This document shows, one piece after another, positions 19,103 to 27,366 of a stretch of 64,000 nt of DNA. The position numbers and the translations under genes were made by a program. Every line of letters begins with the position of its first letter. Positions within the stretch are counted from its first letter, which is position 1. Under the pieces are notes generated by a model that searched no databases, was not told where the DNA came from, and was given only the letters and a program-made list of their open reading frames with translations. Origin of the DNA: Elioraea sp. (GTDB taxonomy: Bacteria > Pseudomonadota > Alphaproteobacteria > Acetobacterales > Acetobacteraceae); the NCBI RefSeq assembly GCF_022842375.1, contig NZ_JALHPR010000024.1, positions 1-64,000 of the forward strand, written 5' to 3'.

Positions 19103-20132
19103 AGGCAATGATCTCTGCCACGGCCTGGTAATGCTCCTCCGGGATCTCGCGATCAAGGTCGACAGTATAGAGCGCGCGGGCCAGCGGCGGGTTGGCGATG
19201 ATGGGAACCTCGTGCTTTTCCGCCGCAGCCCTGATCCGTGCCGCCATGTGGTCGACACCCTTCGCGACGATGCGCGGCGCCCCCTGCCCGCCCGTCTCGT
19301 AGGCCAGCGCGACGGCATAGTGGGTCGGGTTCGTGATCACCACCTCGGCGGTGGGGACGGCCGACATCATCCTGTTGCGCGACCGTTCGATGCGGATGCG
19401 CTTCAACCGTGCGCGGATCTCGGGGTCACCCTCGGTCTGCTTCATTTCCTCGCGCAGATCCTCACGCGACATGCGAAGCCGCCGCTGGTGGTCATAGCGC
19501 ACCCAGACGAAGTCGAGCACGGCAATGGCGGTGAAGGCAGCGGCAAGTGCCGCGAGCAGCAGGAAGCTGTCTGCGAGCAGCGTCGCCATCAGCTGGCTCG
19601 TCTCCCACGTGATCGAGGGAACGAGCTGCCAGGTCATGCCGTCGAGCACCAGCCAGGACACGACGCAGAGTATCGCGAGCTTGGCGACGTTCTTCAGGAA
19701 CTCAACGATGTTCTGCGCCGAGACGAGGCGCTTCACGCCGGCGATCGGGCTCAGTCGCGAGAGTTTCGGTTCGATCAGGGTGGACGAGACCATTCCCCGC
19801 GTCTGCATGAGGGTCGTCAGCGGACCGAGCAGCATCGGCAGCGCCACGATCGCGAGCGTGGCGAGAGCGCCCCAGAGCAGCGTGTCCCAAATCACCGGCG
19901 AGAACGCGCCGTCGGTGAGTTGCGCCGGCTGTTCGATCAGCACCAACGCGCTCTCGACCAGCTTGTGCGCCGCTGGCGGGAGGATCAGCGCCATGCCGAT
20001 CAGCGCGCCGACCATGCCTGCCGCACCGGCAATTTCGCGCGAGACGGCAACCTGGCCTTCCTCGCGCGCCTTCTCGAGCCGCCGTTGTGTCGGGGCTTCC
20101 GTCTTTTCGCCCGGGCCCTCCTCGTCCGACAT
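19056..20132 (-). CDS. flhB: Flagellar biosynthesis protein FlhB
   Basis: GEKTEAPTQRRLEKAREEGQVAVSREI; VVITNPTHYAVALAY. Confidence 0.96.
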   Translation of the reverse strand: MSDEEGPGEKTEAPTQRRLEKAREEGQVAVSREIAGAAGMVGALIGMALILPPAAHKLVESALVLIEQPAQLTDGAFSPVIWDTLLWGALATLAIVALPMLLGPLTTLMQTRGMVSSTLIEPKLSRLSPIAGVKRLVSAQNIVEFLKNVAKLAILCVVSWLVLDGMTWQLVPSITWETSQLMATLLADSFLLLAALAAAFTAIAVLDFVWVRYDHQRRLRMSREDLREEMKQTEGDPEIRARLKRIRIERSRNRMMSAVPTAEVVITNPTHYAVALAYETGGQGAPRIVAKGVDHMAARIRAAAEKHEVPIIANPPLARALYTVDLDREIPEEHYQAVAEIIAYVWRLRRRAGGAGGG

Positions 20133-20138
20133 CCCGGC

Positions 20139-20915
20139 TCAGAGCCCCGGCATGGAGGAGAAGAGCGCCCGCGCACCCTCGACCCAGGCGGCGAGCATGC
20201 TGCCGGCGAGCAGCGCCATCAGCGCGAGACCGCCGATGATCTGCACCGGCATCGCAACGAAATAGACCTGCATCTGCGGCACGATGCGCGACATCACGCC
20301 GAGCGCCAGCTGGAACACGATGCCAGCAAGCACGAAGGGCCCGGAGAGCTGGAAGGCAAGCCCAAAGGTCGCTGCGGCCATGCGCACGGCTGCGTCGGCT
20401 GCCGCCTCCGCTGGAAACGGGGCACCCGGCGGGATCACCCCGTAGGAGCCGACGAGGGCCGCGAGCGGCAGCGCATGCAGGCCCGTCGCGAACAAAAGCA
20501 CGATGGCACCGAGGCCGAGGAGGCGCGACAGCGCGGTTCCCGTGGCACCGAAGGCGGGATCGAACAGCACCGCCGAGGAGAGGCCAAGCAGGAAGCCGAT
20601 GAACTGTGCCGCAAGCGGGAGCACGAGCACGACCATCCGCGCAAGCCCGCCAAGCCAGAGCCCGACGAGGCATTCGGTGACGACGAGCAGAACCGCCCTC
20701 GCCGCATCCACCGGCGGCGGGGGCAACCCAGGCGAGACGATCGGCCAGACGACGGCAGAGAACGAGAGCGCGATGCCGGCCTTCACCGTCACCGGCACCT
20801 CGGCCTCGCCGAATGCAGGCAGCGCCATCACCGCAGCGCCGATGCGGCAGACCACGAGCAGGAACCCGAAGGTCCAGGCAGGCAGCAATGCGGGCAGGTC
20901 CGCGACCGCAAGCAT
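20139..20915 (-). CDS. fliR: Flagellar biosynthesis protein FliR
   Basis: Multi-TM ORF in fliQ-fliR-flhB order. Confidence 0.92.
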   Translation of the reverse strand: MLAVADLPALLPAWTFGFLLVVCRIGAAVMALPAFGEAEVPVTVKAGIALSFSAVVWPIVSPGLPPPPVDAARAVLLVVTECLVGLWLGGLARMVVLVLPLAAQFIGFLLGLSSAVLFDPAFGATGTALSRLLGLGAIVLLFATGLHALPLAALVGSYGVIPPGAPFPAEAAADAAVRMAAATFGLAFQLSGPFVLAGIVFQLALGVMSRIVPQMQVYFVAMPVQIIGGLALMALLAGSMLAAWVEGARALFSSMPGL

Positions 20916-20919
20916 CAGC

Positions 20920-21198
20920 TCAGAAGCCGCCGCCGCCGACCGCGATCATGCGATCGAAGAGCCGTTCCGCGAACGTGCCGAGCGTGCCGCCGATGAACGG
21001 CGCCGTCAGGGCAGCGACAGCGGCGACCGCGATCACCTTCGGCACGAACACGAGCGAGGCTTCGTTGACCTGCGTCAGCGCCTGCAGCAGCGAGACGATG
21101 AGGCCGACGACGAGGGCGGCGATCATCAGCGGCGCGCTCGCGAGGATCGTCACCCACAAGCCCTCGCGCACCAGCGCGAGTACGTCCTGGTCGGTCAT
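20920..21198 (-). CDS. fliQ: Flagellar biosynthesis protein FliQ
   Basis: VVGLIVSLLQALTQVNEASLVFVPKVIAV. Confidence 0.93.
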   Translation of the reverse strand: MTDQDVLALVREGLWVTILASAPLMIAALVVGLIVSLLQALTQVNEASLVFVPKVIAVAAVAALTAPFIGGTLGTFAERLFDRMIAVGGGGF

Positions 21199-21248
21199 CC
21201 CCACCCCCTTCTGGGCCAGAGATTGCAAGGAAGAGACGCCAAGCGGCG

Positions 21249-21578
21249 TCAGATCGGCATCCGCATCACGTCCTGGTAGGCCTGGATCACGCGGTCGCGG
21301 ATCGCGACCGTGGTCTGCAACGCAAGCTCGGCGCGCGCGACCGCGGTGACGACGGAGGTGATGTCGCCGCCGCCCGCGATCGCATCCATCGCGGCGCGGT
21401 CGCTCTGCCGCGCTGCGTCGACGGTCCCGGTGACCGCGCGCTCGAGCAGCGCGCCAAAGCCACTTGGGCCGCCTGCCCCCATGGCTGCACCGGCGGCAGC
21501 ACCCGCTGGCTCGCCCGGCTGGCCGAGCGCGGTTGCGGCATAGCGGGAGGCGGCGGTCGCGGCTGGAATGGAGGCCAT
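21249..21578 (-). CDS. fliE: Flagellar hook-basal body protein FliE
   Basis: VVTAVARAELALQTTVAIRDRVIQAYQDVMRMPI C-terminus. Confidence 0.92.
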   Translation of the reverse strand: MASIPAATAASRYAATALGQPGEPAGAAAGAAMGAGGPSGFGALLERAVTGTVDAARQSDRAAMDAIAGGGDITSVVTAVARAELALQTTVAIRDRVIQAYQDVMRMPI

Positions 21579-21589
21579 GGTCAGGTCCC

Positions 21590-21997
21590 TCAGCGCAGGA
21601 GCTCGATCGCGCGGGTGAGCATCCCGCGCGTGACTTCGAGGACCGACAGGTTGGCGCTGTAGCCGCGCTGCGCCTCGCGCATGTCCATCATCTCGATGAA
21701 GCTGTTCACGTTCGGCACTTTCACGTAGCCGTTGTCGTCAGCTGCCGGGTGGCTGGGATCGAAGCGCGTGCCGAAGGCACTCTGGTCGCGGTCGACGCCC
21801 TTCACACGCACGGTCTCCGCACCGAGGGCGCGGTCGAGCCTGTTCTCGAACGCGACCGTCTTGCGGCGATATGGCTCGCCCCCCGGGCTGGTCGCCGTGG
21901 TGTCGCGGTTGGCCATGTTCTCGGCCACCACGCGCAGGCGCAGCGCCTGGGCATCCATGCCGCTCGCCGAGATCCTGAACGACTTGAAGAGGTCCAT
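21590..21997 (-). CDS. flgC: Flagellar basal-body rod protein FlgC
   Basis: MDLFKSFRISASGMDAQALRLRVVAENMAN. Confidence 0.93.
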   Translation of the reverse strand: MDLFKSFRISASGMDAQALRLRVVAENMANRDTTATSPGGEPYRRKTVAFENRLDRALGAETVRVKGVDRDQSAFGTRFDPSHPAADDNGYVKVPNVNSFIEMMDMREAQRGYSANLSVLEVTRGMLTRAIELLR

Positions 21998-22094
21998 CAC
22001 GTCCTCCGAAACAGCCGCGGGTCCTGGCGGCGCAGCGGCGCATTCTGCCGGGCAAACCTTTCCACCGCGTTGCGCCGGGCCAAGCAGCGGCGGG

Positions 22095-22487
22095 TCATCC
22101 GCCGCGGCCGAGCGCGATGCGGAAGAGGCCCAGGTACTTCCGGTAGAGGCCGGTGGCGAGTTCGTGGTGCATCTCCGTCTCGGCCACGCGTGCCACCTGG
22201 TCGTCCATCCGCACGGCGTTGCCGTCCTGCGTGCGCTCCGCGGCCTCACGTTCCGGCCTTATGGCCTGGGCGCCGGCGGCCGGAGTGATGTGGCGGGCGG
22301 AGGTCTGCACCATCGCGACGTTGCCGGTCGTTCGCGCCATCACCTTGGCGAACGCAGGCAGGTCGCGCGCGGCGTAGCCCGGCGTGTCGGCGTTGGCGAT
22401 GTTCTGGGCGAGCACCTGCTGGCGCTGGGCGAGCCAGCCGAGGCGCTGTTCCGCGAGTTTGAGGAGGCCGATCCTGCCGGGGTCCAT
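22095..22487 (-). CDS. flgB: Flagellar basal-body rod protein FlgB
   Basis: RQQVLAQNIANADTPGYAARDLPAF. Confidence 0.93.
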   Translation of the reverse strand: MDPGRIGLLKLAEQRLGWLAQRQQVLAQNIANADTPGYAARDLPAFAKVMARTTGNVAMVQTSARHITPAAGAQAIRPEREAAERTQDGNAVRMDDQVARVAETEMHHELATGLYRKYLGLFRIALGRGG

Positions 22488-22574
22488 CGATCGATCCTTG
22501 AGCAGCACGCGCTGCGGTCACCTCTTCTGCGCCGGCAGGATGAACGGCGCGTTAACGGCGGCATGCATGCGTCC

Positions 22575-22590
22575 TTAATCCCTTGCTAAC
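22575..22590. promoter_or_regulatory. Candidate CtrA-type box TTAA-N7-CTAAC in the flgB / fliO-side divergent intergenic region
   Basis: TTAATCCCTTGCTAAC versus consensus TTAA-N7-TTAAC, one mismatch. Confidence 0.4.
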
Positions 22591-22657
22591 CCGGCCATGG
22601 TGATGTTCGGCCTGCGCCGCCAGGACGGAGGTGCGAAGGCAGAGGCCGGCAGGACCA

Positions 22658-22960
22658 ATGGCCAGACTGGACAATGACGGACACGACGATGGCGACGATG
22701 CCGGGCCGAAGGATGCGGTCGAGGCGATCGCTGCCGCCGTGACGCAGCTGACCGAGACGCTCGTGCTCGCGCGCGTGCTCGTGCATGCGGGCATGGCGGT
22801 CGACCTTGGCGGGCTCGAGCGCGAGGTCGGCGATCTCTGCGCCGACGCCATTGCGCTGCCGCGCGCCGAAGGCCGCGACATGGCGACCCCGCTCGCCGAC
22901 CTGCTCGCCGAGATCGAGCTTCTCGAACGCGCGATGGAGGACCGCCCACCCACTCTGTGA
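22658..22960 (+). CDS. Small hypothetical protein upstream of fliO
   Basis: ORF in a divergent flagellar block; start at MARLDND inferred. Confidence 0.5.
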   Translation: MARLDNDGHDDGDDAGPKDAVEAIAAAVTQLTETLVLARVLVHAGMAVDLGGLEREVGDLCADAIALPRAEGRDMATPLADLLAEIELLERAMEDRPPTL

Positions 22961-23011
22961 GTTCCCCCTCACGTCCCACCATGCAGCACACGGCAGAAGG
23001 CCTGCGCACCC

Positions 23012-23299
23012 ATGGATACGCTTTCCTCCATTCCGCTCGCGATCGGCGCGCTGGCCGCGACGATCGGCGCGATCTTCCTGGTCGCGGCGATCGCGCGCCG
23101 TAGCGGCCTTGCCGCTGCCGCGCGGCCCGGCCGCAGGCTCGCGATCGTCGAGACCGTCTCCCTCGACCCGCGCAGGCGCCTCATTCTCGCCCGCTGCGAT
23201 GGCGGGGAGGCGCTGCTGCTCGTCGGCGGGGAAAGCGACCAGGTGGTCGGATGGATCACGCCACCGGCAACATCGACCAAGGCCGGGGTGACGCCATGA
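23012..23299 (+). CDS. fliO: Flagellar biosynthetic protein FliO
   Basis: N-terminal TM then RRLAIVETVSLDPRRRLILARCDGGEALLLVGG; directly before fliP. Confidence 0.85.
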   Translation: MDTLSSIPLAIGALAATIGAIFLVAAIARRSGLAAAARPGRRLAIVETVSLDPRRRLILARCDGGEALLLVGGESDQVVGWITPPATSTKAGVTP

Positions 23300-24027
23300 T
23301 CCGGGCGCTCGTCATCGCGCTCATCCTGCTCGTGCCCTCGGCAGCACTGGCACAGAGCGTCACGCTCGATCTCGGCGAGGCGACGGACGGCTCGGCAGCG
23401 ACCCGGCTGATCCAGCTCACCGCGCTGATCGCGCTGCTCTCGCTCGCACCGTCGCTGCTCGTGATGGTCACGTCGTTCGCACGCATCGTCATCGTTCTCA
23501 GCCTCCTCCGCAGCGCGCTCGGCACACAGGGGACGCCGCCCAATATCGTGCTGATCGGGCTGGCGCTGTTCCTCACCTTCTTCGTCATGCAACCGGCCTT
23601 CGAGGCTGCCTGGTTGCAGGGCATCCTGCCGATGACCGAGGGGCGCGTGGCCGAGCTCGAGGGCATGCGGCTTGCCGCGGAGCCGTTCCGACGGTTCATG
23701 CTCGCCAACCTCCGCGAAGCCGACCTGTCGCTGTTCCTCGACCTCGCACGCCTGCCCCTGCCCGAGACGGCGGATGCGACGCCGTGGCGCGCGCTGGTTC
23801 CCGCCTTCCTGGTGGGCGAGCTTCGTCGCGCCTTCGAGATCGGGTTCCTGCTGTTCATTCCGTTCCTGGTGATCGATCTCGTCGTCGCCTCCGTGCTGAT
23901 GAGCATGGGCATGATGATGCTGCCGCCCACCGTCGTGTCGCTGCCGTTCAAGCTGATCTTCTTCGTGCTGGTCGATGGCTGGCGCCTCATCTCCGGCTCC
24001 CTCGCGCAGGGGTTCGTCACAGGCTGA
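23296..24027 (+). CDS. fliP: Flagellar biosynthesis protein FliP
   Basis: LLVMVTSFARIVIVLSLLRSALGTQGTPPNIVLIGLALFLTFFVM. Confidence 0.96.
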   Translation: MIRALVIALILLVPSAALAQSVTLDLGEATDGSAATRLIQLTALIALLSLAPSLLVMVTSFARIVIVLSLLRSALGTQGTPPNIVLIGLALFLTFFVMQPAFEAAWLQGILPMTEGRVAELEGMRLAAEPFRRFMLANLREADLSLFLDLARLPLPETADATPWRALVPAFLVGELRRAFEIGFLLFIPFLVIDLVVASVLMSMGMMMLPPTVVSLPFKLIFFVLVDGWRLISGSLAQGFVTG

Positions 24028-24139
24028 CAGGCTGGAGTCCGGCCCGCTTCCGATCCGAACCGCTTCCGTGTCATGATTGCGCCGGATCGGCCGTGGCAGA
24101 AGGCGCGCGGCCGCCCATGACGTGGTTCGGGGGCGTGGC

Positions 24140-25474
24140 ATGCGGCGGTTGTTGCTCGGGCTGATCGTTCTGCTGCTGGCATCCGGCGGCGCATCCGCAG
24201 ACGAGGACTGGCGGAGGCTCTGCACGCTCGGCGGCGTGGCCGACCGTGATGGCCGCATCGCCATCGCGCCGCAGGCATCCGCAAGCACGATCTCCTCGGT
24301 GCTGCCCGATGGCGGCCTCGTTCCATTCAGCATCGAGCGACGCTTCGAAGCCGACCTCGCCTATTTCGCGCTCGTCGGCCGACTCGGCGACACACCGGGC
24401 CTTCACGGCAATCGCGTGCCGGCAGGCGCGCGCGAGGCCCCCGTGCTGCACGCGCGCGCGACCGAGGACAGCCAGCGCACGGAGCTCAGGATCAGGCTGC
24501 CGCGCGTCGAGACCTTCGCGCTCTGGCCGGCACATCGCGTCATCATCATGGTCTGCCGTCCGAACAGGGGCGCGATCGAGGCGGTGGGCGCAATCGACGT
24601 TCCGATCGCAGGATACGGCACCGCGGTCGTCGGTGCGCTCGCCCTCGTCGCGCTCGTGCTCATCGCCACCGCCGCGGTCCGCCGGCGCATGTCTCCGGGC
24701 CTCAGCGTCGCCCGCTCGCTCGACCCGCTCGTGATCGCGCAGGACGGCCTCGGCTATGGCTCGATCTCGCGGCTGCAGGTGTTCTTCTTCAGCCTGATCG
24801 TGTTCGGCCTTCTCACCTACATCGCATTGCGCACAGGTGTTGTCGCGGCAATCTCGGGCGATGTGCTGATCCTGATGGGCATCGCCGCCGTCGGCACGGC
24901 AGGGGCCGCGCTCGTCGGCAACACGGGGCCGGTGGCGACGCGCACTGCGGAGACGGAGCGCACGCCAGCGGACTCGGGATCGGGCTCGGGCTCGCTCGCA
25001 CCGGAGACGCGCATCTTCCTCGCCGCCACCGGCCTCGTGCCGCTCGACCGCGTGGCGCAATGGCGTGACCTGTTCGTGGCGCGCGGCGAGATCGACATCT
25101 TCCGCGTGCAGGCGGTGGTGTTCAGCATCTTCGTCGGCGGCACGCTGGTCATTTCGGGGCTCGAACAGCTTGCGGCCTACGAGATCCCACCAACGGTGCT
25201 CGGGCTGCTCGGCCTCAGCCAGGCCTCCTATGTCGGCGGCAAGATCGTGTTCCGGCGCCCGGGCGACATCGCCGAGCTCGACTCTGCCGCAGCCACCGCG
25301 CGCGCCGCCCTGGCTGCGATCGCCGCCGGTGACACCTCGGCTCCGATGCTCGACCAGGCACGGATCGCACTCGGGCAGTTGAGGAGGGCGCTCGCGCTGC
25401 TTCTGGAGGAGGCCGTGCCGCAGGCGCGGATGGAAGCCCTGATCGCCGCTGCCGCACGCCAAGGAAGGCAATGA
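24140..25474 (+). CDS. Hypothetical membrane protein with signal peptide
   Basis: Signal peptide [22 protein letters not shown] segment with [20 protein letters not shown] motif and a second [13 protein letters not shown]...[13 protein letters not shown] segment. Confidence 0.75.
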   Translation: MRRLLLGLIVLLLASGGASADEDWRRLCTLGGVADRDGRIAIAPQASASTISSVLPDGGLVPFSIERRFEADLAYFALVGRLGDTPGLHGNRVPAGAREAPVLHARATEDSQRTELRIRLPRVETFALWPAHRVIIMVCRPNRGAIEAVGAIDVPIAGYGTAVVGALALVALVLIATAAVRRRMSPGLSVARSLDPLVIAQDGLGYGSISRLQVFFFSLIVFGLLTYIALRTGVVAAISGDVLILMGIAAVGTAGAALVGNTGPVATRTAETERTPADSGSGSGSLAPETRIFLAATGLVPLDRVAQWRDLFVARGEIDIFRVQAVVFSIFVGGTLVISGLEQLAAYEIPPTVLGLLGLSQASYVGGKIVFRRPGDIAELDSAAATARAALAAIAAGDTSAPMLDQARIALGQLRRALALLLEEAVPQARMEALIAAAARQGRQ

Positions 25475-25824
25475 GTGAAGGGAACAGGCGCATGATCTTC
25501 ACCACGACCAACAGCGTCGCCGGGCGCGAGATCACCGGCTATCTCGGCATCGTCTTCGGTGACGCGATCGTCGGCGTGAACGTGTTCCGCGACCTCTTCG
25601 CCTCGATCCGCGACATCGTCGGCGGCCGCTCCGCCGCCTACGAGAAGGAGCTTGCCGCGGCCCGCCAGGCAGCGCTCGAAAGCCTGCTCGAGGAAGCCCG
25701 GCTGCTCGGCGCCGACGCCGTCGTCGGCGTCGACATCGACTATGCAACGGTCGGGCAGAACGGCAGCATGATGATGGTGACGACGACTGGGACGGCCGTG
25801 ACGCTCGGGCCTGCGACGGGCTGA
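25471..25824 (+). CDS. YbjQ family (UPF0145/DUF74) protein
   Basis: [26 protein letters not shown]...[19 protein letters not shown]. Confidence 0.9.
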   Translation: MSEGNRRMIFTTTNSVAGREITGYLGIVFGDAIVGVNVFRDLFASIRDIVGGRSAAYEKELAAARQAALESLLEEARLLGADAVVGVDIDYATVGQNGSMMMVTTTGTAVTLGPATG

Positions 25825-25828
25825 ACCG

Positions 25829-26698
25829 TCACCGCGTCGGCAGAAGCTCGGCGATATAGGGCGGCAGCGCGAAGGCGGCCTGGTGCACCCCGGGGCTCCA
25901 GTACCGCGTGGTGCCGAGGATGCCGGCCTCGGCTGCGCGCCGGGCGATCTCATCGGCGGCAACGCGCCGCAGCGATCCATCCTGCGCGGACCAGCCAAGC
26001 GTCATGAACCCGCCGACATAGGTCGGCACCGCCGCGAGGTAGGCCGAAACGTCAGCGAAATGACGGGCGCGGCGGAGGGAGGTGTCGCGCAGCTCGTCGC
26101 CCTGCATGAAGGGAACGCCGCACTGGTTCACCAGGATGCCGCCAGGGCCGAGGATGCGCGCGCAATCGGCGTAGAACGCATCCGTGAACAGCACCTCGCC
26201 GACGCCGATCGGATCGGTGCTGTCGACGATGACCACGTCATAGGCGCCCGCCTCGGCCTCGCGTACATGGGCGATGCCGTCTGCGATCAGCACACGGGCG
26301 CGCGGATCGTCCCACGCAGCGCCGCCGATGCCCGGAAGATGGGCGCGAGAGAGACGCACAACCGCGGCATCGATCTCGACCATCGTCGCCTCGGCCACGC
26401 CGCTGTGGGCGAGGACGCGCCGCAGCACCCCGCCGTCGCCGGCGCCGATGATCAGCACGCGCCGCGCCGCGCCATGGGCGATGAGCGGCACGTGGACGAT
26501 CATCTCCTGGTAGGCGAACTCATCGGCTTCGGTGATCTGCACCACGCCGTCGAGCAGCATGGCACGGCCATGGCTCTCGGTCTCGACGATGCGGATGTCC
26601 TGGAAATCGGAGCGCTCGTGCGCGATCTCGCGCAGGATGCGGAAGCGCTGCCCCCAGGCGGGGTAGAGCGCCTCCGCGATCCAGGTTTCCTCCGGCAA
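25829..26698 (-). CDS. speE: Polyamine aminopropyltransferase (spermidine synthase); start uncertain (possible TTG)
   Basis: WIAEALYPAWGQRFRI, VLIIGAGDGGVLRRVLAH, DVVIVDSTDPIGVGEVLFT. Confidence 0.9.
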   Translation of the reverse strand: MPEETWIAEALYPAWGQRFRILREIAHERSDFQDIRIVETESHGRAMLLDGVVQITEADEFAYQEMIVHVPLIAHGAARRVLIIGAGDGGVLRRVLAHSGVAEATMVEIDAAVVRLSRAHLPGIGGAAWDDPRARVLIADGIAHVREAEAGAYDVVIVDSTDPIGVGEVLFTDAFYADCARILGPGGILVNQCGVPFMQGDELRDTSLRRARHFADVSAYLAAVPTYVGGFMTLGWSAQDGSLRRVAADEIARRAAEAGILGTTRYWSPGVHQAAFALPPYIAELLPTR

Positions 26699-26712
26699 GG
26701 GAAGTACGCCGT

Positions 26713-27210
26713 CTAGGAGATCACACCGCGCCGCTGCTCGGACACTTCGACGCGGCCGGCGCGGAACGCCACCTTCAGGTGCGGCAGCGCGAGATGCGGA
26801 TCGCACGCGCCGCACATGAAGATGTCGATCGCCGCATAGCCTCGCTCGGGCCACGTGTGGATCGAGATGTGGCTCTCGGCCAGCACGAGAACGCCCGAGA
26901 CGCCGCCGTTCGGCGTGAAATGATGGAAATGCCCGTGCAGGATGGTCGCCCCGGCCGCCACGGCTCCGGCGCGCAGCGCGGCATCGACATGCGCGGGATC
27001 ATCCAGCGCGTCGGCTTCCCAGAGATCGACGAGCAGGTGCATGCCGGCGAAACGAACGCCGTCCCGCTCGATGAAATAGTCCTTCGGCGCCTCGTCCACG
27101 GTGGTGCCTGCGGCATCCCGTGTCGTTGCGCCCTCCGTCTGGGCATCCATCGTCGTCTGGGCTTCGCTCGGAAACTCCGAGACCATCCCCAGTCGGGCGA
27201 GAGCGTTCAT
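26713..27210 (-). CDS. speD: S-adenosylmethionine decarboxylase proenzyme
   Basis: GVLVLAESHISIHTWPERGYAAIDIFMCG. Confidence 0.95.
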   Translation of the reverse strand: MNALARLGMVSEFPSEAQTTMDAQTEGATTRDAAGTTVDEAPKDYFIERDGVRFAGMHLLVDLWEADALDDPAHVDAALRAGAVAAGATILHGHFHHFTPNGGVSGVLVLAESHISIHTWPERGYAAIDIFMCGACDPHLALPHLKVAFRAGRVEVSEQRRGVIS

Positions 27211-27366
27211 CGCGAACCCCTTCCAACCAGCAGATGACCAGCGGCTGCGGTCAACTTCCCGCACTAACGGGCGCGGCTATGTGCGGCAAGCGCCACGGGG
27301 ATGCAAGCAGAAATCGAACATTGCTGCGGCGCGAACACGAACGCGTCATGCCTTTGCAACAAGGGG

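Noticed and set aside
19131-20996. 621-aa plus-strand ORF antisense to flhB/fliR
   Set aside because: Arg/His/Glu-rich shadow composition; flhB and fliR are unambiguous on the other strand.
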